Source: Streptomyces armeniacus (lineage in GTDB: Bacteria; Actinomycetota; Actinomycetes; Streptomycetales; Streptomycetaceae). Taken from it: a stretch of 64,000 bases of DNA. Numbering within the stretch: the stretch's first letter is position 1; each line of letters begins with the position of its first letter. The notes beneath the pieces were generated by a model. That model searched no databases. It was given only the letters and a program-made list of their open reading frames with translations, and was not told the origin of the DNA. The stretch spans positions 4,765,367-4,829,366 of the forward strand of contig NZ_CP031320.1 of NCBI RefSeq assembly GCF_003355155.1, written 5' to 3'. Below, one piece after another: positions 25,411 to 34,750 of this stretch. A program made the position numbers and the translations under genes.

Positions 25411-25458
25411 GGCGGTCCGGCGGTACGGCCGTCGGTACGGCGGTCCGGCGGTCCGGCG
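25411..25458 (+). repeat. 8-bp tandem repeat between GNAT and DnaG genes
   Basis: Imperfect copies of GGCGGTCC/GGCGGTAC run from 25411 to 25458, between the 3' end of the GNAT gene and the DnaG start, possibly within the DnaG promoter region. Confidence 0.7.
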
Positions 25459-25467
25459 GCGGACCTC

Positions 25468-25998
25468 TCAGCCGATCTCCCGTACGAGGACGACGTGCGG
25501 GCCGACCCCCTCGATCACGAACTCCGCGCCGCTGACGGCGAATCCGTGCCGCTCGTAGAAGCCGCGGGCGTCCGTACGGCCCGTACACCACAGCAGCCGG
25601 GCCCCGCGCGCCACGGCCTCCACGACCCCGGCACGGAGGACGGCGGTGCCGTAACCGCGACCGCGTGCCTGCTCCGCGGTGGCCATGCCGCGGATGCGGT
25701 ACGCGGCGTCTGCGGCGGTCGCGGTGTCTGCGGCGGTCGCGGCTTCCGCGTCCGGCGCGGGCGCGTGCGCGTCCGGCGGGCGCTGCGCGCCGGGGGCGCC
25801 GGTGAAGGGCTCGCGGAAGAAGCTGCCGCAGCCGAGGGGTGCGGTGTCGGGGCCGTATGCGGCGAGGTGGAACGCGTCGGGGTCCTCGTCCTCGGCGAAC
25901 ACCGCGGACTCCCGCGGCAACCCGCCCCGCAACACCCCCCACCGCAACGCGAAGATCTCCCCCACGGGCACCACGGCGGTACGGATGGTCGTAGCCAT
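25468..25998 (-). CDS. GNAT N-acetyltransferase
   Basis: A 176-residue acetyltransferase. Motif A is RIRGMATAEQARGRGYGTAVL with the acetyl-CoA pyrophosphate loop (QARGRGYG), and FYERHGFAVSG is motif B. The strand order matches the family. Between strands 2 and 3 there is a roughly 35-residue Ala/Asp-rich insertion (PDAEAATAADTATAADAAY), part of it coded by two copies of an 18-bp unit (25708-25743). Substrate unknown. Confidence 0.88.
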   Translation of the reverse strand: MATTIRTAVVPVGEIFALRWGVLRGGLPRESAVFAEDEDPDAFHLAAYGPDTAPLGCGSFFREPFTGAPGAQRPPDAHAPAPDAEAATAADTATAADAAYRIRGMATAEQARGRGYGTAVLRAGVVEAVARGARLLWCTGRTDARGFYERHGFAVSGAEFVIEGVGPHVVLVREIG

Positions 25999-26371
25999 AC
26001 CCCGACCCTATGCGCCCGCCCCGCCGCCATTCCGCCGGACCCTCAACGCCGTGGCCGTTCGCCTCTGCGGCGGAAGGGGTTGCGGCTCCCCGCCGCCCAG
26101 GGCCCCCGGGGTTGCGGCTTCCCGTCGCCCAGGGCCCGCGGGATCGCGGCCGCACGGCCAGCGGAGGCGCGCGCTGTAGGCACGTGCCCCGGGCCGGGCT
26201 CGGGGCCGAATTCCGGCCTGCCCTCGCCGCCCGTGCGGAAGACCGGGCCGGAGGCCCGGCTTCGCAGCGGGCGGGGGCGGCGCAGCCGCCACCCTTTCCG
26301 CCGCCGCGGCGCGCAGCCACGACGGCGAGGGTCCGGCGGTGTCAGCAGACACCCGCAGTCGGACGTACGGC
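25999..26371. other. 373-bp gap with direct repeat and hairpin, no gene seen
   Basis: No frame here has homology or a ribosome site I trust. It contains a 30-bp direct repeat (26076-26105 and 26108-26137, two mismatches) and the hairpin CCGGGCC-GGA-GGCCCGG (26253-26269), which may terminate transcripts from the flavoprotein reductase gene. Confidence 0.6.
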
Positions 26372-27625
26372 TCAGAGATCCCCCAGTGGGATGTCCGGGT
26401 TGGCGAGGGACTGGGGGTCCACGGAGTGGTTTGAGCGGATCAGGGACTGGATGGGGGCCGTGACGTCCCAGACGTTGCAGTTCAGCCCCGCCAGCACCCG
26501 GCCGTCCCGCAGCCAGAACGCGATGAACTCGCGCTTCCCCACGTCACCGCGGCACACCACCTCGTCGTACGAGCCGGGCGGCGCCCAGCCGCTGTACTCG
26601 AGGCCGACGTCGTACTGGTCGGAGAAGAAGTACGGCACCCGGTCGTAGCTGACCTCCTGGCCGAGCATCGCGCGGGCGGCCGCGGGGCCGGAGTTGAGGG
26701 CGTTCGCCCAGTGCTCGACGCGCAGCCGCGTGCCGAGCAGCGGGTGCTGTACGGCCGCCGCGTCGCCCGCCGCGAAGATCCGCGGGTCCGTCGTACGGAG
26801 CGACGAGTCGACGGCGATGCCGCCGCCCGGCCCCTCCGCGAGCGCGAGTCCCGCCGATTCGGCGAGCCCCGTACGGGGCGCGGCGCCGATCGCGGCGAGT
26901 ACGTCGTGTGCGAGGTGTTCCTCGCCGTCGTCCGTGTGTACGGACCGGACCATTCCGGCGTGGCCCTCGATCTCCGTCAGCCGGGCCCCGAAGTGGAAGC
27001 GCACGCCGTGCTCGCTGTGCAGGTCGGCGAAGAGCGTGCCGAGCTCGGGGCCGAGGACGGTGTGCAGCGGGGTGGGTTCCGGTTCGATGACGGTGACCTC
27101 CGCGCCGTACGAGCGCGCCGCCGCCGCGACCTCCAGGCCGATCCAGCCGGCTCCGGCGATGACCAGGTGGCCGTTCTCCCGCCCCCGTGCGGCGAGCACG
27201 CCGCGCAGCCGGTCGGCGTGCGCGAGCCGCCGCAGGTGGTGTACTCCGGCGAGGCTGGTGCCGGGGATGTCGAGGCGGCGCGGTTCGGCGCCGGTGGCGA
27301 GCAGCAGGGTGTCGTAGTGCACGCGGGTGCCGTCGCCGAGGCGTACGGACTGGCCCTCGCGGTCGATGTGCACGGCGGGCTGCCCGAGGTGGAGTTCGAT
27401 GTCGGCGCTCGCGTACCACGCGGGCTCGTGGACGAAGACGCTGTCGCGCTCGTCGGTCCCGGCGAGATAACCCTTGGAGAGCGGGGGACGCTCGTAGGGG
27501 TGGTCGCGTTCGTCACCGATCAGGATGACGCGGCCGCTGAAACCCTCCGCGCGCAGGGTCTCGGCCGCTTTGGCTCCGGCCAGGCCACCGCCGACGATGA
27601 CGAACGTTCGATGTGCGTCGACCAC
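26372..27625 (-). CDS. FAD-dependent NAD(P)H ferredoxin/rubredoxin-type reductase
   Basis: A 417-residue flavoprotein. FAD motif VIVGGGLAGAKAAETLR at the N-terminus, NAD motif VIAGAGWIGLEVAAAA, and second FAD motif RIFAAGDAAAVQHPLLG. The C-terminal 85 residues form the reductase C domain (YFFSDQYDVGLEYSG, EFIAFWLRDGRVLAGLN). This family transfers electrons to ferredoxins serving P450s or dioxygenases; no partner is adjacent. GTG 27625 has a perfect AGGAGG 7 nt upstream. Confidence 0.92.
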   Translation of the reverse strand: MVDAHRTFVIVGGGLAGAKAAETLRAEGFSGRVILIGDERDHPYERPPLSKGYLAGTDERDSVFVHEPAWYASADIELHLGQPAVHIDREGQSVRLGDGTRVHYDTLLLATGAEPRRLDIPGTSLAGVHHLRRLAHADRLRGVLAARGRENGHLVIAGAGWIGLEVAAAARSYGAEVTVIEPEPTPLHTVLGPELGTLFADLHSEHGVRFHFGARLTEIEGHAGMVRSVHTDDGEEHLAHDVLAAIGAAPRTGLAESAGLALAEGPGGGIAVDSSLRTTDPRIFAAGDAAAVQHPLLGTRLRVEHWANALNSGPAAARAMLGQEVSYDRVPYFFSDQYDVGLEYSGWAPPGSYDEVVCRGDVGKREFIAFWLRDGRVLAGLNCNVWDVTAPIQSLIRSNHSVDPQSLANPDIPLGDL

Positions 27626-28065
27626 TTGATGCCTCCTCGCTCAGACGCTGTCCCCCGGCGTTTACCGTTCACAGGGAGCGTCCCGCATCGACTGTGCTGC
27701 GGGAAGAGGCAAAGGAGTGGACTGGCGGGACGGCCGGGACACTACGCCCGTAGACCGCCCCCGTGGCGCGGTCACGGCCGTCGGTGGCGGGGACATGACT
27801 CCCCCGAAGCCGGTGCCCCCGCCACCGGTCCGATTCTCGTGCTCGCGCGGACGGTTCGCGCCGGTTTCGTGGAGAACGCAAACGGAGGAGAGAATTCCGG
27901 GCCGGTGTTCTTACGGTGGAGGTTCGGACGGTGCCACACCGGCCGGCCGCCGGGCCTTCACCGGCAAGGACGTCGCGACGCACAAGGCGTCCGGCGCCCG
28001 TTCGTCCGGGGGGACGCCGGCACGTCGGCGGACGTCGGCAGTCGTCGAGAGCGAAGCGGGTGCGC
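27626..28065. other. 440-bp divergent intergenic region
   Basis: It separates the flavoprotein reductase (minus) from the ArsR-like gene (plus). An in-frame GTG at 27916 would add 50 Arg/Pro-rich residues to the regulator, but these look like noncoding reading. A purine-rich ribosome-site-like stretch (cggaggagag, 27881-27890) is not followed by a convincing start. No clear promoter or operator was found. Confidence 0.6.
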
Positions 28066-29211
28066 ATGCTGCGAATCGAGTTCAGCGGGGAGGAGCTCAG
28101 CCGCCTCCGTACCGCCGACGGGCCCGACCCTCTGTGGGAGACCGCGCTCAGCCTCCACCTTCTGCAGCGCCGCCAGGTGCCGCTCGCGTACGAGGGCTGG
28201 AAGCGCGAGGTGACCACGGCGCTGCGGCGCGCCGGGCTGGCCCGCGCCGCCGGGGCGCTGACCCGGCTGTGCCCGCACGCGTCGTACTTCCCCGACTTCC
28301 TCACCCCCACCTCCGGCCGGTCCGGCTTCGAGAGCGGCCTCGACCTGGTGCTGTCCACGCCGAGGGCCCGGCTCACCGCCGAGCTGGAACGGCTCCACCA
28401 GGGCGCGCACGGGCGGCCGCCGCCCGGCGCGCGGCTGCTCGCCGAGGGCGACACCGAGGCGCTGCAGCGGCTGGGGCACGCGCTGCGGCGGTACTACGCG
28501 GTGGCCGTACGCCCGTATCTGCCGGTGATCAGCGCGGCGGCCGCCGCCGACCGCTCGTACCGCGCGGAGGCAGTGCTCAGCGAGGGGCCCGCCGGGATGC
28601 TGCGGGGCCGCGACAACGGCAGGGTGCCCGCCTGGCGCACGGAGGGCAGCACGCTGTTCGCCCCGTACCCCTTCGAACGGGAGCTGCGGCTCGAGGGCCG
28701 CTCGCTGACGCTCGTCCCGTCCTTCTTCTGCGTGCAGAAGCCCGTCGCCTTCGCCGACCCGAGCCTGCCGCCCGTTCTCGTGTACCCGCTGACACCCGCG
28801 CCCGGCTGGCTTTCGCCCTCCGCGCGCGCGGAGGGCGATCCGCGGGACGGCGCCGACCGTACGGTGCGCGAAAAGGAAGCGGGCAGCGGCGGCAGCGGCG
28901 GGCCCGTCGCGCAGCTGATCGGCGCCTCCCGCGCCCAGCTGCTCGACACGCTGGACCGCCCGATGACGACCTCCGAGCTGGCGGCCGCCCTGCGCCTCGC
29001 GCTGTCCACCGCCAGCCGGCACACGACGGTGCTGCGCGAGGCCGGGCTGATCAGCTCGCGGCGGCGCGGCAGTGCCGTACTGCACAGCCGTACGCCCCTG
29101 GGCGAGGCCCTCCTCAACGGCTCGACGGCGCTGAACGGCCCGACGACACTCAGCGGCCCGACAGCGCTGAACGGGCCGACGACGCTCAACGGCCCGACGG
29201 CCGCCTGGTGA
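28066..29211 (+). CDS. ArsR-like winged-helix transcriptional regulator
   Basis: A 381-residue regulator with a long N-terminal effector-like part ([35 protein letters not shown]) and a C-terminal winged helix ([53 protein letters not shown]). This order, with DNA binding at the C-terminus, is common for Streptomyces ArsR-like proteins. After the domain come 30 residues of hexapeptide repeats (variants of LNGPTT). Start ATG 28066; GTG 28060 is equally possible. The 3' end overlaps the convergent dGTPase by 26 bp. Confidence 0.85.
   Translation: MLRIEFSGEELSRLRTADGPDPLWETALSLHLLQRRQVPLAYEGWKREVTTALRRAGLARAAGALTRLCPHASYFPDFLTPTSGRSGFESGLDLVLSTPRARLTAELERLHQGAHGRPPPGARLLAEGDTEALQRLGHALRRYYAVAVRPYLPVISAAAAADRSYRAEAVLSEGPAGMLRGRDNGRVPAWRTEGSTLFAPYPFERELRLEGRSLTLVPSFFCVQKPVAFADPSLPPVLVYPLTPAPGWLSPSARAEGDPRDGADRTVREKEAGSGGSGGPVAQLIGASRAQLLDTLDRPMTTSELAAALRLALSTASRHTTVLREAGLISSRRRGSAVLHSRTPLGEALLNGSTALNGPTTLSGPTALNGPTTLNGPTAAW
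29113..29202 (+). repeat. 18-bp tandem repeat at the ArsR-like C-terminus
   Basis: Five contiguous 18-bp units (29113, 29131, 29149, 29167, 29185), each close to ctgaacggcccgacgacg, code for the C-terminal hexapeptides. The last unit is also read on the other strand as the end of the dGTPase gene. Confidence 0.9.
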
Positions 29212-30688
29212 GCCGCGCGTGCAGGGAGCGCGCGGAGGCGTCCGTGAGCGAGGCGATCTGGTCGACGAGCACGCGCAGCCGGGCCGTGTCGTCGGACGCG
29301 GCGGCGAACAGCGCCCGGAACTGCGGGTCCAGCCCCTCGGGCGCGCGGGCGGTGAGCGCCTCGGCGAGTTCGGTCAGCACGATGCGCTGCTCCGCGCGCA
29401 GCCGCTCCTGGTCGGGGCGCTGCATCACGTACCGGTCCGCGACCGCCTTCAGCACCGCGCACTCCAGCCGGGTCTCGTACGGGACGACCAGCTCCGCCGC
29501 GTAACGGGTCAGCCGCCCCGTGCCGTACGCCGCGCGCGTGGCGCCCTCCGCGGCCAGGCAGAAGCGGCCGATCAGCTGGCTGGCCGCGTCCTTCAGCCGG
29601 GCCTGGGCGAGGGCGGTGCCGTCGTAGCCGTGCGGCCACCACTCCTGTTCCAGCAGCCGGTCGAGCGCGGCGGCCAGCTCCTCCTCGCCGGCGCCGTCGG
29701 CGTAGCGTGCGGCGGCGACGGCGAAGATCTCGCGCCGCTCCGGCTCGGCGGCCAGCATGTTCGGGTCCAGGTGGCCGGCGTGCAGCCCGTCCTCGACGTC
29801 GTGCACCGAGTACGCCACGTCGTCGGACCAGTCCATGACCTGCGCCTCGAAGCACCGCCGCTCGGGCGGTGCGCCCTGCCGGAACCAGGCGAAGACGGGC
29901 ACGTCGTCCTCGTACACGCCGAACTTCGGCGAACCGGGGTCGGAGGGGTGACCGCCCAGCGGCCAGGGGTACTTGGTGGCGGCGTCGAGCGCGGCACGCG
30001 TGAGGTTGAGGCCGACGCTCACCTGCCCGTCGGGTCCCTCGGGGGCGTCGGGGCCGCCCGTACGGGCCGTGGCGTGCGCGCCGTACGGGCGGTCCCCGCC
30101 GTACGCGCCACCGCTCCCCCGCGTCCCGTACGCGAAGCGCTTCGGCTCCAGCCGTGACAGCAGCCGCAGCGACTGCGCGTTCCCCTCGAAGCCGCCGCAG
30201 GGCTCGGCGATACGGGCGAGCGCCTGCTCGCCGTTGTGCCCGAACGGCGGGTGCCCGAGGTCGTGCGCGAGGCACGCGGCCTCGACCAGGTCGGGGTCGC
30301 AGCCCAGCGCCGCCCCCAACTCCCGCCCCACCTGGGCGCATTCCAGGGAGTGCGTGAGCCGCGTACGCGGGCTCGCGTCCCAGGCGCTCGCGCCGGTGCC
30401 GTCCGGCCCCTCCCACGCGGCGGGAACCACCTGCGTCTTGCCCGCGAGGCGGCGCAGCGCGGCGGAGTGCAGGACGCGCGCGCGGTCGCGCTGGAAGGCG
30501 GTACGGCCGGGCCGCTTGTCCGGCTCGGGCGCCCAGCGCTCGGTGTCGCCGGGGTCGTAGGCGCCGTGGTCGTATCCGGCGGGGACGTGGTCGTATTCGG
30601 CCGGCGCGTGGGCGGAAGGGGCGTGGGCCGAGGGGGCGCGCGCGCCGTGCGGGCCGGGGCTGCTGGGGGTGCCGTCTGCGCCGTGCAT
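29186..30688 (-). CDS. dgt: Deoxyguanosinetriphosphate triphosphohydrolase-like HD protein
   Basis: A 500-residue HD-superfamily protein. [17 protein letters not shown] supplies the first metal His, [16 protein letters not shown] the HD pair, and [17 protein letters not shown] a further metal Asp. The family hydrolyses dGTP to deoxyguanosine and triphosphate. Two low-complexity parts are odd: an N-terminal His/Pro/Ala tail ([16 protein letters not shown]) and a roughly 35-residue Gly/Tyr/Arg insertion between the FAYGTRG and QVSVGLNLT segments. The gene order near dnaG is familiar for Streptomyces. Confidence 0.92.
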   Translation of the reverse strand: MHGADGTPSSPGPHGARAPSAHAPSAHAPAEYDHVPAGYDHGAYDPGDTERWAPEPDKRPGRTAFQRDRARVLHSAALRRLAGKTQVVPAAWEGPDGTGASAWDASPRTRLTHSLECAQVGRELGAALGCDPDLVEAACLAHDLGHPPFGHNGEQALARIAEPCGGFEGNAQSLRLLSRLEPKRFAYGTRGSGGAYGGDRPYGAHATARTGGPDAPEGPDGQVSVGLNLTRAALDAATKYPWPLGGHPSDPGSPKFGVYEDDVPVFAWFRQGAPPERRCFEAQVMDWSDDVAYSVHDVEDGLHAGHLDPNMLAAEPERREIFAVAAARYADGAGEEELAAALDRLLEQEWWPHGYDGTALAQARLKDAASQLIGRFCLAAEGATRAAYGTGRLTRYAAELVVPYETRLECAVLKAVADRYVMQRPDQERLRAEQRIVLTELAEALTARAPEGLDPQFRALFAAASDDTARLRVLVDQIASLTDASARSLHARLTRRPSGR

Positions 30689-30748
30689 GTTCCGACCGTA
30701 GCCCCGGCCGTCCCGCGCCGCGGCGGCGGCATCGCTCCGGGGCTCCGC

Positions 30749-31519
30749 TCACACGGGGAGCGGCGCGCGCCCGCGCGTGCGTACAGCTGCGTCCCGGCCG
30801 TACGCCGCCCCCGTACGCGCCACCGCGCCGTCGTACCGGTGCAGCACCAGCCGCGCCAGCGCCGGATGCGCGCCGAGCGGCGCGGCGGCGGGCCACGGCA
30901 CGGCGTCGGCACAGCGGGCGGCGAAGTGGCCGGGCGCGGTGAAATACGAGGCCAGCGCGGTGTGCCGCCCTCCGCGCGCGCGGAGGGCGGCGGCCGCTTC
31001 CGTGATCGTCGGCGCGGCGGCGGAGGCGTACGCGGGCAGCACCGGCACCCCGCCCAGCCGGGCGCTGAGCAGCGCGGCCGTACGGGCGGCGCCGGCGGCC
31101 GAGTCCGGGTCGCGCGAGCCGGCGGCGGCGAGCACGACGCCGCCGCGTCCGCGCCCGGCGGCGTCCGGTGTCCAGCCCGTCTCCAGCAGCCGGTCGTGCA
31201 GGGCGTGCGCGAGCAGCGGGTGCGGGCCGAGCGGCGGCGCGACGGCGGCGTCGAGGTGCGGGGCGGCGGCGAGGGCGGCCGGCAGGTCGTGCTTGACGTG
31301 GTACCCGCGGCCGAGCAGCAGCGGCACGAGTACGGCGCGCCCGCCGGCGGGGAGGGCGGCCAGGGTGTCGGGCAGGAGGGGCTCGTTCAGCTCGATGTGG
31401 GCGAGTTCGACGCGCAGGCCGGGGCGGAGCGTCCGTACGAGGGAACGGAGCGCGGTGAGCGTACGCAGCGCCTCGGGGTCGCGGGAGCCGTGCGCGACGG
31501 CGACGAGGGTGGGCGTCAT
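30749..31519 (-). CDS. Sirohydrochlorin chelatase, CbiX/SirB-like
   Basis: A 256-residue protein with two chelatase half-domains: LVAVAHGSRDPEAL at the N-terminus with the catalytic His, and VVLAAAGSRDPDS in the second half, where Ala replaces that His. GYHVKHDLP carries the other metal-binding His. It should insert iron into sirohydrochlorin to make siroheme, the cofactor of NirB encoded 8 kb downstream. It is divergent from nasA with a 161-bp gap. The C-terminal 25 residues are Ala/Gly/Arg-rich. Confidence 0.9.
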   Translation of the reverse strand: MTPTLVAVAHGSRDPEALRTLTALRSLVRTLRPGLRVELAHIELNEPLLPDTLAALPAGGRAVLVPLLLGRGYHVKHDLPAALAAAPHLDAAVAPPLGPHPLLAHALHDRLLETGWTPDAAGRGRGGVVLAAAGSRDPDSAAGAARTAALLSARLGGVPVLPAYASAAAPTITEAAAALRARGGRHTALASYFTAPGHFAARCADAVPWPAAAPLGAHPALARLVLHRYDGAVARTGAAYGRDAAVRTRGRAPLPV

Positions 31520-31630
31520 GCGGTGAGTCTGGCGAGGCGGGATTGCCGCGCCGTTGCCCCGGGGTCACGGCAGGTTGCGGCGGCCTCACCCGGCACACCG
31601 GCGGCGCGGAGAGGGCGTTGGACGGCGGGC

Positions 31631-31658
31631 GTAACACGGGGGGGACGGCGCACGTAAC
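31631..31658. promoter_or_regulatory. Possible degenerate GlnR half-sites upstream of NasA
   Basis: GTAAC (31631-31635), n6, GGGAC (31642-31646), n7, GTAAC (31654-31658). The first pair has GlnR spacing but the second GTAAC is one base off. Weak compared with the site upstream of the flavoprotein/NirB genes. Confidence 0.35.
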
Positions 31659-31680
31659 AGGGACACCGCACGCTGCCCGT

Positions 31681-33942
31681 ATGCCGCAGCCGCCCTCGCC
31701 CGCCGCCCGCGACGCAGCCGCCCGCGCCCCGGGAACGGCCGCCGCCCACCGTGCCGCCGGCGGAACCGCCACCGACACCCACTGCCCGTACTGCGCGCTC
31801 CAGTGCGGCATGACCCTGCACCCCACGGCGGCGGCCGGCACCGGTGCCGGGGCCGGGCACGGGCCCGGTCCGGAACCCGCGCCGGAGCCGGGCGTCTCCG
31901 TCGCCGTCGCCGAACGCCCCGGCTTCCCCGTGAACCGCGGCGCCCTCTGCGGCAAGGGACGCACCGCCCCCGCCGTTCTCGCCTCCCGCACCCGGCTGAC
32001 CACGCCGCTGATCCGCCGCCCCGACGGCGAACTGGCACCCGCCGGTTGGGACGAGGCCCTGGACCGGATCGCGGAGGGCCTGGCCCGCACCCGCACCGCG
32101 TACGGCCCCGACGCGGTCGGCGTCTTCGGCGGCGGCGGGCTGACGAACGAGAAGGCGTACGCGCTCGGCAAGTTCGCCCGCCTCGTGCTCGGCACCTCCC
32201 AGATCGACTACAACGGCCGCTTCTGCATGTCCTCGGCCGCCGCCGCCGGCACCGCCGCGTTCGGGCTGGACCGCGGCCTGCCGTTCCCGCTGGCGGACAT
32301 CCCCCGTACGGGCTGCGTCATCCTCGTCGGCGCCAACCCGGCCGAGACCATGCCGCCCGCCCTGCGCTACTTCACCGAGCTGCGCGAGAACGGCGGCAAG
32401 CTCGTCGTGGTCGACCCGCGCCGCACCCGTACCGCCGAACAGGCCGACCTGCACCTCGCGCCCCGCCCCGGTACGGACCTCGCGCTGGCCCTCGGCATGC
32501 TGCACCTGGTGGTCGCGGAGGGCAGGGTGGACGAGGAGTTCGTCGCCGCCCGCACGGCCGGCTGGCCCGAGGCGCGCAGCGCCGCGATGGCGCACTGGCC
32601 GGAACTCGTCGAACGCATCACCGGCGTGCCGCTGCCCGCGCTGCGCGAGGCGGTCGCGCTGTTCTGCGACGCCCCCGCCTCCATGGTGCTCACCGCGCGC
32701 GGCCCGGAGCAGCAGTCCAAGGGCACGGACACGGTGGGCGCCTGGATCAACCTCTGCCTGGCCACCGGCCGCGCGGGCCGCCCGCTGTCCGGCTACGGCG
32801 CGCTGACCGGCCAGGGGAACGGGCAGGGCGGCCGCGAACACGGCCAGAAGGCCGACCAGTTGCCCGGCTACCGCAAGCTGACCGACCCCGCCGCCCGCGC
32901 CCACGTGGCCGAGGTGTGGGGCGTATCGCCGGACTCGCTGCCGGGGCCGGGACGCAGCGCGTACGAACTCCTCGACGCGCTCGGCGGCGACGTCAGGGCG
33001 CTGCTGCTGATGGGGTCCAACCCGGTCGTGTCCGCCCCCCGCGCGGGCCACGTCGAGGAACGCATCCGCTCCCTCGGCTTCCTGGCCGTCGCGGACGTCG
33101 TCCTCTCCGACACGGCGCGGCTCGCGGACGTCGTCCTGCCCGTGGCCCAGTGGGCGGAGGAGACGGGCACCACGACAAGCCTGGAGGGCCGCGTCCTGCT
33201 GCGCCGCCGCGCGGTGACCCCACCCGCGGGCGTACGTACGGACCTGGAGGTCCTCAACTCCCTTGCGGCGCGCCTCGGCTGGGAGAAGGGCTTCCCGACG
33301 GACCCGGAGGAGGTCTTCGACGAGCTGCGCCGCGCGTCGGCGGGCGGCCCCGCGGACTACTCCGGCATCACGTACCGGCGGATCGCGGACGGGGACGGGG
33401 TGTTCTGGCCCTGCGCGGAGGGGGCGGCGGCCGGTGCCGAGCCCTCCTCCCGTACCGCCGGGGCGGGCCGTACGGGAGGAGGGTCCGGCACCCCGCGCCT
33501 GTTCCTGGACCGGTTCGCCCACCCGGACGGCCGCGCCCGCTTCGCGGCCGTGACGCACCGGCCGGCGGCCGAGGAGCCCGACGCGGACTACCCGGTGCAC
33601 CTCACCACGGGGCGGGTCCTGGCCCAGTACCAGTCCGGCGCCCAGACCCGCCGCGTCGACGCGCTCAACACCGCCGCACCGGGCCCGTTCGTCCAGCTCC
33701 ACCCGCAGCTCGCGGAACGCCTGGGCGCCGCGGAGGGCGAACCGCTCGCGGTCACGTCCCGGCGCGGCCGTACGGTCGCGGCCGCCCGCATCTCGCCGGA
33801 CATCCGGCCGGACACGGTGTTCATGCCGTTCCACTGGCCGGGCGAGGGCCGGGCGAACACGGTCACGAACCCGGCGCTCGACCCGGTCTCCCGCATGCCG
33901 GAATTCAAGGTCTGCGCGGTCCGCGTGGAGCGCGTGCCGTAA
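31681..33942 (+). CDS. nasA: Assimilatory nitrate reductase catalytic subunit
   Basis: A 753-residue bis-MGD molybdoenzyme. The N-terminal [4Fe-4S] ligands are Cys35, Cys38, Cys42 and Cys90 (CPYCALQC, ALCGKG). FGGGGLTNEKAYALGKFAR and NYGRFCM-type YNGRFCMSSA match NasA/NarB. The C-terminal molybdopterin-binding domain begins near YPVHLTTGRVLAQYQ and ends with TVFMPFHWPGEGRANTVTNP. It reduces nitrate to nitrite in the cytoplasm. The loop between the third and fourth Cys carries about 20 extra Gly/Pro/Glu-rich residues. ATG 31681 is the start; electrons probably come from the flavoprotein at 37940. Confidence 0.93.
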   Translation: MPQPPSPAARDAAARAPGTAAAHRAAGGTATDTHCPYCALQCGMTLHPTAAAGTGAGAGHGPGPEPAPEPGVSVAVAERPGFPVNRGALCGKGRTAPAVLASRTRLTTPLIRRPDGELAPAGWDEALDRIAEGLARTRTAYGPDAVGVFGGGGLTNEKAYALGKFARLVLGTSQIDYNGRFCMSSAAAAGTAAFGLDRGLPFPLADIPRTGCVILVGANPAETMPPALRYFTELRENGGKLVVVDPRRTRTAEQADLHLAPRPGTDLALALGMLHLVVAEGRVDEEFVAARTAGWPEARSAAMAHWPELVERITGVPLPALREAVALFCDAPASMVLTARGPEQQSKGTDTVGAWINLCLATGRAGRPLSGYGALTGQGNGQGGREHGQKADQLPGYRKLTDPAARAHVAEVWGVSPDSLPGPGRSAYELLDALGGDVRALLLMGSNPVVSAPRAGHVEERIRSLGFLAVADVVLSDTARLADVVLPVAQWAEETGTTTSLEGRVLLRRRAVTPPAGVRTDLEVLNSLAARLGWEKGFPTDPEEVFDELRRASAGGPADYSGITYRRIADGDGVFWPCAEGAAAGAEPSSRTAGAGRTGGGSGTPRLFLDRFAHPDGRARFAAVTHRPAAEEPDADYPVHLTTGRVLAQYQSGAQTRRVDALNTAAPGPFVQLHPQLAERLGAAEGEPLAVTSRRGRTVAAARISPDIRPDTVFMPFHWPGEGRANTVTNPALDPVSRMPEFKVCAVRVERVP

Positions 33943-33985
33943 CGGCAGGCGGCGCGCGCCGGCGTGTTCGCGCAACCGGCGGGGC

Positions 33986-34750
33986 GTGGGGCGCGTCGCT
34001 CACGGTGTGGCTGTCGAACTCCGGCGCGCGAGGCGGGCCCTGCGCCGTCTCGTACGCGCCCTGCGCGCACGCTGCCGGCTGCCCCGCACCCGGCGCGGGC
34101 AGCGGCGGGCGGTGCGACTGCTCGTGCTCGCCTGCGTGCTCGCGCTGCTGCCCGCGACCTGGCTGCGCGTCAGCACCTCCGACCGGCTGGCCCGCGGCGT
34201 CGCCGACGCGCCCTCCGCGCCGGTCGCCGTCGTGTTCGGCGCGGGGCTGTGGGACGGCGAGCCGTCCCCGTACCTCGCGCACCGGCTCGACACGGCCGCC
34301 GAGCTGTACGCGCGCGGCAAGGTCCGCGCCGTCCTCGTGACCGGCGACAACAGCACCCGCGCGTACGACGAGCCCGGCGCCATGCGCCGCTACCTCGCCG
34401 AGCGCGGCATCCCGCGGCAGCGCATCGTCGCGGACTACGCGGGCTTCGACACCTGGGACTCCTGCGCGCGCGCCGCCCGTATCTTCGGTGTCCGGCACGC
34501 GCTGCTCGTCAGCCAGGACTTCCACGTCCGCCGCGCGCTCGCGCTCTGCCAGGCGGCGGGCATCGAGGCGTACGGCGTCCCCGTGCCCGAACCGCGCGAC
34601 GCGACCGGGTACGCGGGCGGGCTGCGCGAGCTGCCCGGCGCGGTCAAGGCCGCCTTCGACGCGGCGGTGACCCCGGACCCGCGTTTCCTCGGGCCGCGCG
34701 AGGACGGGGTGGCTCAGGCGCTCGCGGCGGGCGGTTCCGAGGGGGACTGA
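33986..34750 (+). CDS. SanA/YdcF-like DUF218 membrane protein
   Basis: A 254-residue protein. A very basic N-terminus (Arg-rich, about 40 residues) precedes one membrane helix (VRLLVLACVLALLPATWL). The DUF218 domain shows APVAVVFGAGLWDGEPSPYLAHRLDTAAELY, VLVTGDNS, YAGFDTWDSCARAARIFG and LLVSQDFHVRRAL. Members such as SanA act in envelope barrier function by an unknown mechanism. GTG 33986 is the longest start; GTG 34007 is possible. The 3' end overlaps cutA (convergent) by 37 bp. Confidence 0.85.
   Translation: MGRVAHGVAVELRRARRALRRLVRALRARCRLPRTRRGQRRAVRLLVLACVLALLPATWLRVSTSDRLARGVADAPSAPVAVVFGAGLWDGEPSPYLAHRLDTAAELYARGKVRAVLVTGDNSTRAYDEPGAMRRYLAERGIPRQRIVADYAGFDTWDSCARAARIFGVRHALLVSQDFHVRRALALCQAAGIEAYGVPVPEPRDATGYAGGLRELPGAVKAAFDAAVTPDPRFLGPREDGVAQALAAGGSEGD

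Noticed and set aside
27916..28065. 50-residue N-terminal extension of the ArsR-like regulator
   Set aside because: Arg/Pro-rich reading with no ribosome site at GTG 27916, and the family normally starts at MLRI.
28494..32195. Open frame of 1233 codons on the minus strand
   Set aside because: It runs antisense or out of frame through the ArsR-like, dGTPase, chelatase and nasA genes and has no domain. High GC at third positions makes such frames common.
31516..33975. 819-codon frame opposite nasA
   Set aside because: Exact antisense of NasA; composition rich in Arg, Val and Gly without motifs, whereas the plus frame carries clear Fe-S and molybdopterin motifs.
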